Under the pieces are notes generated by a model. That model was not told the origin of the DNA. It did no database searches and was given only the letters and a program-made list of their open reading frames with translations. A DNA stretch of 64,000 nt, taken from Alicycliphilus sp. UBA6560 (GTDB lineage Bacteria > Pseudomonadota > Gammaproteobacteria > Burkholderiales > Burkholderiaceae_C). Below, piece after piece: positions 1 through 7,920 of the stretch (position 1 is the stretch's first letter; every line of letters starts with the position of its first letter). The position numbers and the translations under genes are program-made. Location of the stretch: assembly GCA_002434305.1 (NCBI GenBank), contig DJJU01000011.1, forward strand, positions 186,001-250,000, in the 5' to 3' direction.

Positions 1-522
1 ACCGCCCCCCAGGGCGCCGAGCAGCCGGCGCGCCGCAGCTACTTCAGCGCCCCCGCCGCCGAAGAAGCCGCACCCGCTCCGCAGGCCGCCGCCGTCCGCG
101 AGGCCCTGCCCGTGCCGGCACCACCGGTCGAAGAAGTGGCAGCGCAAGCGCAGCCGGTCATGGGGGCCGAACCCCCTGCTCCCGCGCCCGCAGCTCCTGC
201 TCCTGCTCCTGCACTGGCCCCTGTCGCAGCCGCACCGGTGGTCGCCCAGGCAGCCCCCAGCCCCGCGCCACAGGCCCAGGCCTTCGTGCTGCCCGTGGAC
301 GACCTGGCCCAGATGGCCCAGGCCTCCGGCCTGCAGTGGGTGAACTCGGACGCGGACAAGATCGCCGCTGCCCAGGCCGCCATCGCTGCCGAGCCCGCTC
401 CCGTGCACGTGCCGCGCGAACGGCCCCCGGTGCCGGTGCTGGACGAAGGCCCGCTGGTGTTGGTGGAAACCCGCCGCGACCTGCGCGAACTGCAACTACC
501 GTTTGAGGGAACAACCCCCTGA
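1..522 (+). CDS. rne: Ribonuclease E, C-terminal part (5' end outside window)
   Basis: The frame is open from base 1 and gives the Ala/Pro-rich, low-complexity tail typical of the scaffold half of RNase E in Burkholderiales. It ends in the conserved stretch LVETRRDLRELQLPFE. RNase E is the main endonuclease of mRNA decay and rRNA/tRNA processing, acting at the inner membrane with degradosome partners. Only about 173 residues of the tail are here; the catalytic domain lies upstream of the window. The last residues (GTTP) and the TGA fall inside a family-B repeat starting near 511, so the C-terminus has probably been rewritten by that element. The call rests on the terminal motif and composition, not on a catalytic domain. 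Confidence 0.82.
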   Translation, partial: TAPQGAEQPARRSYFSAPAAEEAAPAPQAAAVREALPVPAPPVEEVAAQAQPVMGAEPPAPAPAAPAPAPALAPVAAAPVVAQAAPSPAPQAQAFVLPVDDLAQMAQASGLQWVNSDADKIAAAQAAIAAEPAPVHVPRERPPVPVLDEGPLVLVETRRDLRELQLPFEGTTP

Positions 523-637
523 GCGGCTGTGCCGCTTCCCCCTTCTCTCGCAAAGCTCGCGCTTTGCGGGAAGGGGGACGCTACCGGCGCTGCGGGGCGG
601 CCCTTGCGCGGTGGCCGTTGGCCTGTGCCGCGCTCCC
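511..637 (+). repeat. Family-B repeat, copy 1 (hairpin element)
   Basis: About 125 bp sharing blocks with copies at 36126 and 38677: CCCCTGAGCGG, then CTTCCCCCTTCTCTC, a variable palindrome (GCAAAGC / GCTTTGC here), GGGAAGGGGGACG, and a GC-rich tail containing GGGGCGGCCCTTG. It folds into a strong hairpin (pyrimidine arm against GGGAAGGGGG). It overlaps the last four codons and stop of rne and could end or stabilise that transcript, although no T-tract follows. Confidence 0.75.
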
Positions 638-662
638 ACATGCGCCGTAACAAGCGCAGGAC

Positions 663-725
663 CTATCAAAAACCATAGCTGCCAGCGCTTGCCACACAAG
701 GGCTGGAGGCCAATTTGGCTTCAAG
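663..725 (-). repeat. Family-A repeat, copy 1
   Basis: Reverse orientation. The complement holds the perfect core CAAGCGCTGGCAGCTAT, with the usual GGCCTCCAGCCC arm on its other side. It lies between rne and yaaA and ends about 38 bp before the yaaA start. Confidence 0.8.
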
Positions 726-762
726 TCCCGAGCGCCGGCACGGCAGCCCCCACGGAGGCCCC

Positions 763-1554
763 ATGCTGTTCCTGCTCTCCCCCGCCAAGTCGCTGGACTA
801 CGACACTCCCCTGCCGGCCGGCCTGCCGCACACCCTGCCGCATTTCGCGGACGAGACACGCCAGCTCATAGCCGTACTGCGCACCAAGGCGCCGCAGGAC
901 ATCGCCGAGCTGATGTCCATCAGCGACAAGCTGGCGGCGCTGAACGTGGCGCGCTACGCCGCCTGGTCACCCAAAGCGAGCGCCGACAACGCCCGCCAGG
1001 CCGTGATGGCCTTCAACGGCGACGTATACGGCGGCCTGGACGCGCACACCCTCACCCTGCCCGAGCTGAAATGGGCACAGAGCCACCTGGCCATCCTGAG
1101 CGGCCTGTACGGCGTGCTGCGGCCGCTGGACTGGATGCAGCCCTACCGCCTGGAGATGGGCACGCGCCTGACCACGGACGCGGGCACCAACCTGTACGCC
1201 TTCTGGGGCACGCGCATCGCCCGCCATCTGGACGAGCTGCTGGCAGCCCAGGGCGCCGCTGCCGCCAAGGCGCCGGTGGTGGTCAACCTGGCCTCGCAGG
1301 AATACTTCAAATCGGTGGACCGCCGCACCCTGCAGGCGCGCGTGGTCGAATGCGTGTTCGAGGACTGGCGCGCCGGGCAGTACAAGGTCATCAGCTTCTA
1401 CGCCAAGCACGCCCGCGGCTTGATGGCGCGCTGGGCCATCCAGCAGCGCGCGTCCACGCCGCGCCAGCTCGAGGGTTTTGCCGAGCAGGGCTATGCTTTT
1501 GACGCCGCCGCCTCCGTGCCGGAGCGGCTGGTGTTCCGCCGCCGCCAGGACTGA
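763..1554 (+). CDS. yaaA: Peroxide stress protein YaaA (UPF0246/DUF328)
   Basis: A 263-residue protein starting MLFLLSPAKSL, the signature N-terminus of the YaaA family, at the family's usual length of about 255-265. YaaA lowers free intracellular iron during H2O2 stress and so limits Fenton damage to DNA and proteins; it is cytosolic. The ATG at 763 is preferred over an in-frame ATG at 715 because family homology begins exactly there and the upstream codons lie next to a repeat. It is followed 45 bp later by an oxygenase gene on the same strand, so the two may be co-transcribed. Confidence 0.93.
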   Translation: MLFLLSPAKSLDYDTPLPAGLPHTLPHFADETRQLIAVLRTKAPQDIAELMSISDKLAALNVARYAAWSPKASADNARQAVMAFNGDVYGGLDAHTLTLPELKWAQSHLAILSGLYGVLRPLDWMQPYRLEMGTRLTTDAGTNLYAFWGTRIARHLDELLAAQGAAAAKAPVVVNLASQEYFKSVDRRTLQARVVECVFEDWRAGQYKVISFYAKHARGLMARWAIQQRASTPRQLEGFAEQGYAFDAAASVPERLVFRRRQD

Positions 1555-1599
1555 ACCGACGCCCGCTCTTTTGCCGCCCACCAGGAAAGCACCGACGAG

Positions 1600-2466
1600 A
1601 TGACCGCTGCCGCCACCGCCTCCCAGCCCATCACGCCCGACCTGCGCCGCTGGATCGTCGAGCAGGCCGGCGCCGGTGTCGCGGCGCCGGCGCTGATCCA
1701 GGCCATGCGCCAGTCCGGCTGGAACGAGGACGTGGCCATCGCCGCCGTCGAGCAGGTGCTGCGCGAGCATCTGCAGGAGCACGCCGCCCGCCAGGCCCAG
1801 CCCGCCGGCGTGCCCGTGCCCGAGCCCGCCCTGGGCGACTCGCCGCTGTTCCTGGATGCCGGCGACCGCCAGGTGCAGGTGCTGATGCGCATGGAGCAGC
1901 CGCGCATCGTGCTGCTGGGCGGACTGCTGTCGCCCGAGGAATGCGAGGCGCTGATCGCCGCCGCCCGCCCGCGCATGGCGCGTTCGCTCACCGTGGCCAC
2001 GGCCACCGGCGGCGACGAGGTCAACGACGACCGCACCAGCGACGGCATGTTCTTCCAGCGCGGCGAGAACGAGATCGTGCAGCGGCTGGAAGAGCGCATC
2101 GCCCGCCTGGTGCGCTGGCCCGTCGAGAACGGCGAAGGCCTGCAGGTGCTGCACTACCGCCCGGGCGCCGAGTACAAGCCGCATTACGACTACTTCGACC
2201 CGGCCGAGCCCGGCACCGCCACCATCACCAGCCGCGGCGGCCAGCGCGTGGCCACCCTGGTCATCTACCTGAACGATCCCATCAAGGGCGGCGGCACCAC
2301 CTTCCCCGACGTGTCGCTGGAGGTTGCCCCCTGCCGCGGCAACGCCGTGTTCTTCAGCTACGACCGGCCCCATCCCGGCACCCGCACGCTGCACGGCGGC
2401 GCCCCTGTGATCGAGGGCGAAAAATGGATCGCCACCAAGTGGCTGCGCGAGCGGGAATTCAAGTAA
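1600..2466 (+). CDS. 2OG-Fe(II) oxygenase, prolyl 4-hydroxylase-like
   Basis: A 288-residue non-haem iron dioxygenase of the P4Hc family. The metal triad is visible: H195 and D197 in the HYDYFD segment and H265 in LHGG. K275 (EKW), ten residues after the distal His, is placed to bind the 2-oxoglutarate carboxylate. Residues about 15-65 form a short UBA-like helical region (AMRQSGWNEDVAIAAVEQVL) seen at the N-terminus of several proteobacterial members. Such enzymes hydroxylate proline or other side chains, but the substrate here is unknown. The start has AGGAAAG upstream. The TAA stop lies at the edge of a family-A repeat. Confidence 0.9.
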   Translation: MTAAATASQPITPDLRRWIVEQAGAGVAAPALIQAMRQSGWNEDVAIAAVEQVLREHLQEHAARQAQPAGVPVPEPALGDSPLFLDAGDRQVQVLMRMEQPRIVLLGGLLSPEECEALIAAARPRMARSLTVATATGGDEVNDDRTSDGMFFQRGENEIVQRLEERIARLVRWPVENGEGLQVLHYRPGAEYKPHYDYFDPAEPGTATITSRGGQRVATLVIYLNDPIKGGGTTFPDVSLEVAPCRGNAVFFSYDRPHPGTRTLHGGAPVIEGEKWIATKWLREREFK

Positions 2467-2522
2467 AAAACGGCTCCAGCCCTTGCTGTGCAAGCGCTGG
2501 CAGCTCACCTTTCAATAGCAAA
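2465..2522 (+). repeat. Family-A repeat, copy 2
   Basis: Forward orientation; contains CAAGCGCTGGCAGCT and ends CAATAGCAAA immediately before the queF ATG. The arms CCAGC..CTT and AAG..GCTGG pair into a hairpin. It overlaps the stop codon of the oxygenase gene. Confidence 0.8.
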
Positions 2523-2524
2523 CC

Positions 2525-3370
2525 ATGTACACGCCCGAACACTCCCCGCTGGGCCAGGCCACGCACTACCCGGCGCAGTACGACGCCTCGCTGCTGTTTC
2601 CCCTGCCGCGCGCGCCCAAGCGCCAGGAGCTCGGCCTGCAGCAGGCCACGCCCTTCTTCGGCGCCGACCTGTGGACGGCCTACGAGCTGTCCTGGCTGAA
2701 TGAGCGCGGCAAGCCGCAGGTGGCCATCGCCCACGTCACCGTGCCGTGCGAGACGCCGCACATCGTCGAGAGCAAGTCTTTCAAGCTGTACCTGGGCAGC
2801 TTCAACGGCACCCGCTTTGACAGCGCGGACGAGGTGCGCGCGCGCATTCGCGCCGACGTCAGCGAGGCCGTCTGGCGCGGCTCGGGCCAGACCGGCAGCG
2901 TGGGCGTGAAGCTGCTCCTGCCCGAGCAGTTCGACGCCCAGCAGGTGCGCGAACTGGACGGCCTGCCGCTGGACCGCCTGGACCTGGACTGCACCCACTA
3001 CACGCCCGCGCCCGAGCTGCTGGCCGCCCGCCACGACGAAGCCCCGGTCACCGAGACGCTGGTCAGCCACCTGCTCAAGAGCAACTGCCTAGTCACCGGC
3101 CAGCCCGACTGGGGCAGCGTGCAGATCGCCTACAGCGGCGCGCAGATCGACCAGGCCGGCCTGCTGCAGTACCTGGTGAGCTTTCGCGATCACAACGAAT
3201 TCCACGAACAGTGCGTGGAGCGCATCTTCATGGACGTGTGGACGCGCTGCCGCCCCATCAAGCTGAGCGTGTACGCCCGCTACACGCGCCGCGGCGGGCT
3301 GGACATCAACCCCTTTCGCACCAGCCACCCGCAGCCGCTGCCGGCCAACGTGCGCACGGCGCGGCAGTAG
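2525..3370 (+). CDS. queF: NADPH-dependent 7-cyano-7-deazaguanine reductase QueF
   Basis: A 281-residue long (YqfM/E. coli-type) QueF, which reduces the nitrile preQ0 to the amine preQ1 in the queuosine tRNA-modification pathway. The catalytic Cys188 lies in LKSNCLVTG and Asp195 in GQPDWG, matching the Cys/Asp pair of E. coli QueF; the ESKSFKLYLGSFN block is the family signature. The protein has the tandem T-fold length expected of this subclass. The start codon lies three bases after a family-A repeat, so the repeat probably occupies the 5' leader. dinB follows convergently, with about 93 bp between the stops. Confidence 0.96.
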   Translation: MYTPEHSPLGQATHYPAQYDASLLFPLPRAPKRQELGLQQATPFFGADLWTAYELSWLNERGKPQVAIAHVTVPCETPHIVESKSFKLYLGSFNGTRFDSADEVRARIRADVSEAVWRGSGQTGSVGVKLLLPEQFDAQQVRELDGLPLDRLDLDCTHYTPAPELLAARHDEAPVTETLVSHLLKSNCLVTGQPDWGSVQIAYSGAQIDQAGLLQYLVSFRDHNEFHEQCVERIFMDVWTRCRPIKLSVYARYTRRGGLDINPFRTSHPQPLPANVRTARQ

Positions 3371-3463
3371 CGCGGCGGGGTCACCGGCTGTCGCGAGGCT
3401 TTGCGCAGGCGCCCGAGGCGCCAGGGCGCGCTTGCATCCGCCGTTGTCTGCGCCGGCAACAGC

Positions 3464-4657
3464 CTAGAACAGCTCGGCGTTGACGCCCCGCGGCTGCGCC
3501 TCCAGCTCGCGCTCGCGCACCAGCGCACCCACGCGCACGCCCAGCAGGCGCAGGCGCTGCGACAGCGGCACGCGTTTGAGGCACAGGCCGGCCACGCGGC
3601 GAATGGTGGCGGCGTCCTGCGTGTACTGGCCCACCGTCTGGTCGCGCGTGGCGATGCGGAAATCGTCGTAGCGCAGCTTAATGCCGATGGTCTTGCCGGC
3701 GTAGCCTTTGCGCTGCAGATCCGCCGCCACCTGCTGGCACAGCTCGGTGAAGATGCGCGACAGCTCGGCGCGGTCGTGCACGGCGTGCAGGTCGCGGTCG
3801 AAGGTGGTCTCGCGGCTCATCGAGACGGGCTCGCTCTCGGTGACCACTGGCCGCTCGTCGCGGCCCCAGGCCGCGTCGTGCAGCCAGGCGCCATAGGCCC
3901 GGCCGAAGTGCGCCTGCAGCCAGGCGCGCTCGCGCGCGGCCAGCTCGCCGATGGTGTGGATGCCGTGGCTCTTGAGCTTTGCGTCGGCCTTGGGGCCCAC
4001 GCCGTTGACCTTGCGGCAGGCCAGCGGCCAGATGAGCGCCTGCAGGTCCTCGTGGCGCACGATGGAGATGCCGCGCGGCTTGTTGAACTCGCTGGCCATC
4101 TTGGCCAGCAGCTTGTTGGGCGCCACGCCGATGGAGCAGGTCAGGCCGGTGGCCTCGAGGATGCCCTGCTGAATCGTCCGCGCCAGGGGCAAGCCGCCCT
4201 CCTCCTGCCCGCCCGGGGCATCGGTGAAGTCGATATAGACCTCGTCCACGCCCCGGTCCTCCATGACCGGCGCGTGCGCCAGGATGACCTCCTTGAAGCG
4301 GCGCGAGAAGCGCCGGTACTCGGCAAAGTCCACCGGCAGGCGGATGGCCTCGGGACAGCGGTGGGCGTTCTTCATCATGCCCATGGCCGAGCCCAAGCCG
4401 AAGGCGCGCGCCGGGTAGGTGGCGGTGGTGATGACGCCCCGGCCCACGTAGGCGCCCAGCCGGTCGAAGGCCTCCAGCGGCACGGCGTGCAAGCGGCCGG
4501 CGTACTGCCGGGCCAGGGCCTCGTCGTGCGCGCTGCGCCCGCCGCCGATGACCACCGGCAGCCCGGCCAGCTGCGGGTAGCGCAGCAGTTCGACGGATGC
4601 GTAGAACGCATCCATGTCCAGGTGGGCAATGCGGCGGGAGCGGTCGGCGGCGGTCAC
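3464..4657 (-). CDS. dinB: DNA polymerase IV (Y-family, DinB)
   Basis: About 397 residues. Catalytic metal ligands lie in LDMDAFYASVE near the N-terminus and in the DEVYIDFT block. It also carries the YARAFGLGSAMGMM region of the fingers, the GVAPNKLLAKMASEFNKP palm motif and a little-finger domain. Pol IV carries out error-prone translesion synthesis opposite minor-groove adducts. A GTG at 4657 is taken as start because it gives the normal short lead-in (VTAADRSRRIAHLDMDAF); translation could instead begin at the ATG of DMDAF or at an upstream codon. It converges with queF and is followed upstream by a DMT transporter on the same strand. Confidence 0.9.
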   Translation of the reverse strand: MTAADRSRRIAHLDMDAFYASVELLRYPQLAGLPVVIGGGRSAHDEALARQYAGRLHAVPLEAFDRLGAYVGRGVITTATYPARAFGLGSAMGMMKNAHRCPEAIRLPVDFAEYRRFSRRFKEVILAHAPVMEDRGVDEVYIDFTDAPGGQEEGGLPLARTIQQGILEATGLTCSIGVAPNKLLAKMASEFNKPRGISIVRHEDLQALIWPLACRKVNGVGPKADAKLKSHGIHTIGELAARERAWLQAHFGRAYGAWLHDAAWGRDERPVVTESEPVSMSRETTFDRDLHAVHDRAELSRIFTELCQQVAADLQRKGYAGKTIGIKLRYDDFRIATRDQTVGQYTQDAATIRRVAGLCLKRVPLSQRLRLLGVRVGALVRERELEAQPRGVNAELF

Positions 4658-4680
4658 GGCCGGGCATTGTGGCGCGCCGC

Positions 4681-5625
4681 TCAAACCCCCTGCAGGCAGA
4701 TCAGCACCAGCCCCACCAGCATCAGGCCCATGCCGATCTTCTCGGGCCGCGAGAACGATTCGCTGAGCAGTCGGCGCGACACCAGGTAGCTGAACACCAC
4801 CTCCACCATGCCCAGCGTGCGCACCGGCCCGGCGCCCTGCATGGCATAGGCCGTGAACCAGGCTAGCGACGCCGCCGCGCCCATGCTGCCGGCCACCAGC
4901 GACAGCCGCCATGCGGGCCACAGGGACGCCAGGCCGCGCTCCGTGCGCAAGGCCACCCAGGTGCCCAGGCCCACGGTCTGCAGCGCCTGGGCGATCAGCA
5001 CTCCCCAGGCGCCGGACAGCCAGGGCGTCTCGGCCCCCAGGGCCAGCGCCGCGCCGCGAAAGCCCACCGTGGCGATGGCAAAGCAGGCGCCGCAGGCCAG
5101 GCCGTACAGCGCCGGCCGGCTGAGCCAGGCCGCCGCGCTCAGCAGCTGCCCGCGCGGTGGCAGCGACAGCATTAGCACGCCCAGCGTGGCGATGACCATG
5201 GCTGCCAGGGCCAGCGCCGTGGGCAGCTCGTGCAGGAAGACGCTGGCGAACAGGGCCACCTGCAGCACCTCGGTCTTGGACAGGGTGACGGCCACGGCGA
5301 AGTTGCGCTCCTTCATGGCCAGCAGCAGCGCCGCCGTGGCCATGACCTGGAAGAACGCGCCCAGCGCGATCCAGCCCAGGTAGGCGCCGCTGAAGTGCGG
5401 CACGGCGGGCGCCTGCGCCGGCACCCAGTACAGCAGCGCCAGCCAGGCCGCGGCGAACGGCAGTCCGTACAGAAAGCGCACCAGGGTGGCGGGCAGCGTG
5501 CCCAGCTCGGTCGTCAGCGAGCGCTGGGCGGTGTTGCGGGCGGTCTGCGCCAGGGCGGCGAACAGCACCACGGGCACCCAGAGGCTGCCGGCGGCAAACG
5601 AGGAAACATCCATAGCGGCAGTCAT
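4681..5625 (-). CDS. DMT-family (EamA) permease
   Basis: A 314-residue integral membrane protein with about ten hydrophobic helices in two EamA-like halves. Examples are the first helix SLWVPVVLFAALAQ, the motif RFLYGLPFA in helix 2, and a C-terminal GMGLMLVGLVLIC helix. Members of this superfamily export amino acids, nucleotides or drugs, and nothing in the sequence fixes the substrate. Its stop is 23 bp from the likely dinB start on the same strand, suggesting read-through. The ATG at 5625 (MTAAMDVSS) is chosen over an in-frame ATG at 5670, which would add an Arg/Pro-rich lead-in. Confidence 0.8.
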   Translation of the reverse strand: MTAAMDVSSFAAGSLWVPVVLFAALAQTARNTAQRSLTTELGTLPATLVRFLYGLPFAAAWLALLYWVPAQAPAVPHFSGAYLGWIALGAFFQVMATAALLLAMKERNFAVAVTLSKTEVLQVALFASVFLHELPTALALAAMVIATLGVLMLSLPPRGQLLSAAAWLSRPALYGLACGACFAIATVGFRGAALALGAETPWLSGAWGVLIAQALQTVGLGTWVALRTERGLASLWPAWRLSLVAGSMGAAASLAWFTAYAMQGAGPVRTLGMVEVVFSYLVSRRLLSESFSRPEKIGMGLMLVGLVLICLQGV

Positions 5626-5716
5626 GTGCGCCCGAGCATATCGGCGCGCCGGGCCGCCCGGGCCCGGCATCTGGCGAGGGCAGCAGCAGCGGCCGGCGAT
5701 GGCCGGCTGGGGACGT

Positions 5717-6892
5717 TCAGGCCTGCTGCGGGGCGAGCGGGTAGGTGCCCGGCACCAGGATGCGCCGGTCCACGTTCTGGATGTTGGTGTGGCCGCAGAA
5801 GGCCATGGAGACGTCCAGCTCCTTGTGGATCAGCTCCAGCGCCCGGGTCACGCCGGCCTCGCCGTAGGCGCCCAGGCCGTAGACCATGGCGCGGCCGATC
5901 ATGGTGCCGCGCGCGCCCAGGGCCCAGGCCTTCAGCACGTCCTGGCCGCTGCGGATGCCGCCGTCCATCCACACTTCGGTCTGGCTGCCCACGGCATCCA
6001 CGATGGCCGGCAGCGCATGGATGGAGGACGGCGCGCCGTCCAGCTGGCGCCCGCCGTGGTTGCTGACCACGATGGCGTCGGCGCCGTGCTGCACGGCCAG
6101 CACCGCGTCCTCGACCTCCATGATCCCCTTGAGGATCAGCTTGCCGCCCCACTGCTCCTTGACCCAGGCCACGTCGGCCCAGGACAGACGCGGGTCGAAC
6201 TGCTCGTTGGTCCAGGACGCCAGCGACTTCATGTCCGACACGCCCTTCACATGCCCCACCAGGTTGCGGAAGGTGCGCCGCTGCGTGCCGGCCATGCCGA
6301 GGCACCAGCGCGGCTTGGTCATCAGATTCAGGATGTTGGCCAGCGTCGGGCGCGGCGGGGCGGACAGGCCGTTCTTGATGTCCTTGTGTCGCTGGCCGAT
6401 GACCTGCAGGTCCAGGGTCAGCACCAGGGCGCTGCATTTGGCGTCCTTGGCGCGCTGGATCATGCGGGCCATGGATTCGCGGTCGCGCATCATGTACAGC
6501 TGGAACCAGAACGGCGCGCTGGTGTGCTCGGCGATGTCCTCGATGGAGCAGATGCTCATGGTGGAAAGGGTGAACGGGATGCCGAACTTCTCCGCCGCGC
6601 GGGCGGCGTGGATCTCGCCGTCGGCGTGCTGCATGCCCGTCAGGCCCACCGGAGCGATGGCCACCGGCATGCGCGCCGGCGTGCCCACCATGGTGGCGGC
6701 CGTGGTGCGGCCTTCCATGTTCACGGCCACGCGCTGGCGGAACTTGATGGGCGTGAAGTCGGTTTCGTTGGCCCGGTAGGTGGTCTCGGTCCACGAGCCG
6801 GAGTCGGCGTAGTCGTAGAACATGCGCGGCACGCGGCGCACGGCGACCTGGCGCAGGTCTTCGATGGTGGTGATTTTGGACAGGTCGGGCAC
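5717..6892 (-). CDS. lldD: FMN-dependent L-lactate dehydrogenase (alpha-hydroxyacid dehydrogenase)
   Basis: A 391-residue enzyme of the LldD / glycolate oxidase family. It oxidises L-lactate (or a related 2-hydroxyacid) to the 2-oxoacid at the inner membrane and passes electrons to quinone. Catalytic His279 lies in SNHGGRQLDG; FMN-binding blocks (PVGLTG, FQLYMMRDR, LTLDLQVIGQRHKD, DGGIRSG) are all present. A GTG at 6892 is chosen as start because GAGGAGA precedes it and the family N-terminus begins there. It is a single-gene unit between two DMT transporters. Substrate preference is inferred from overall similarity to LldD. A second member of the family is at 51351. Confidence 0.9.
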   Translation of the reverse strand: MPDLSKITTIEDLRQVAVRRVPRMFYDYADSGSWTETTYRANETDFTPIKFRQRVAVNMEGRTTAATMVGTPARMPVAIAPVGLTGMQHADGEIHAARAAEKFGIPFTLSTMSICSIEDIAEHTSAPFWFQLYMMRDRESMARMIQRAKDAKCSALVLTLDLQVIGQRHKDIKNGLSAPPRPTLANILNLMTKPRWCLGMAGTQRRTFRNLVGHVKGVSDMKSLASWTNEQFDPRLSWADVAWVKEQWGGKLILKGIMEVEDAVLAVQHGADAIVVSNHGGRQLDGAPSSIHALPAIVDAVGSQTEVWMDGGIRSGQDVLKAWALGARGTMIGRAMVYGLGAYGEAGVTRALELIHKELDVSMAFCGHTNIQNVDRRILVPGTYPLAPQQA

Positions 6893-6996
6893 GGCTTCTC
6901 CTCGCGGGCTTTCAGGCGGTCGGCAATGGTAGTCCCGGCTGTGAGCGCGCTGCTTGACGCTTTTTCGGCCCGCCTGAAAATTTTGCAGGCAGCCCG

Positions 6997-7920
6997 TCAG
7001 CGGCTGCGCGCCAGCGCCACGCCTGCCGTGGCCACCACGAAGCCGGCCACTTGCACCAGCGTCAGCGTCTCGCCCAGCAGCGCCCAGGCCTGCAGCGCCG
7101 ACAGCGGCGGCACGATGAGCAGCAGCGCCGCCGTGCGCGTGGCATCGCCATGGCGCATCTGCCAGATCAGCAGCGTGGCCCCGCCCACCGACAGCACCAG
7201 CACCGCGTAGGCCATGTAGGACCACAGCAGGGCCGAGCCGTCCCAGCGCGGCGTGCCCACCGTCCAGGCCAGCAGCGCCAGCACCGCCACGGCGCCCAGG
7301 TTCTGCACGCAGCTGGCGCTGCGCAGGTCGCCGGCGGCCAGGGGCAGCTTTTGCACCATGGAGCCCACGGTGAGCGACAGCACCGAGCCCACGGCCACCA
7401 GCACCACGGGCAATGCCAGCGCCTGCTGGGCGCCGGCCTGCAGCCGCGGCCACAGCACCAGCGCCACGCCGCCAAAGCCCAGCACCAGCCCGGCCCAGGT
7501 GCGCAGCGGCAGCCGCTGGCGCAGCACCAGCACGGCGATCAGCGCGGTAAAGAGCGGCTGCAGCGCGCCGATGAGCGCCGTGATGCCCGCGCCCAGCCCG
7601 TGCCCCATGGCCCACCAGCCGGCGCCCAGGTACAGCCCGCTCATCAGCGCCCCGGCCAGCAGATGCAGTCCGATGCGCCGCGCACCGCGCGGCCAGGGCG
7701 CGCGCGCGGCCCAGGCGGCGGCGGCGAACAGCGCCGCCACACACAGCAGCCGCAGCGCCAGAAAGTAGAACGGATCGGCGTGGTTGCTGACGTCGCGCCC
7801 GACCAGGAAGCCCGACGACCAGATCAGCACGAAGGCCACCGGCGCGCCCACGTGGGCGGCCATGCCAGGGGCATGAGCGGGTGCCGGGGCGGCGCCGGCG
7901 CGGGACGGCCCGGCCGTCAC
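6997..7920 (-). CDS. DMT-family (EamA) transporter
   Basis: A 307-residue, ten-helix EamA protein with the typical opening motif FVLIWSSGFLVGRDVSNHADPF and a second EamA repeat starting near residue 165. It is a probable small-metabolite exporter of unknown substrate. Its GTG start overlaps the TGA stop of the upstream pbpC (GTGA), so translation is probably coupled to pbpC. A downstream ATG (7863) is an alternative start that would remove an Ala/Pro-rich lead-in of 19 residues. Pairing with pbpC raises the possibility of an envelope-related substrate, but that is only an inference from position. Confidence 0.8.
   Translation of the reverse strand: MTAGPSRAGAAPAPAHAPGMAAHVGAPVAFVLIWSSGFLVGRDVSNHADPFYFLALRLLCVAALFAAAAWAARAPWPRGARRIGLHLLAGALMSGLYLGAGWWAMGHGLGAGITALIGALQPLFTALIAVLVLRQRLPLRTWAGLVLGFGGVALVLWPRLQAGAQQALALPVVLVAVGSVLSLTVGSMVQKLPLAAGDLRSASCVQNLGAVAVLALLAWTVGTPRWDGSALLWSYMAYAVLVLSVGGATLLIWQMRHGDATRTAALLLIVPPLSALQAWALLGETLTLVQVAGFVVATAGVALARSR

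Noticed and set aside
3400..3430. GGCGCC/GGCGCC hairpin between queF and dinB as a terminator
   Set aside because: The stem is only six base pairs with no T-tract, common by chance in this GC-rich DNA.
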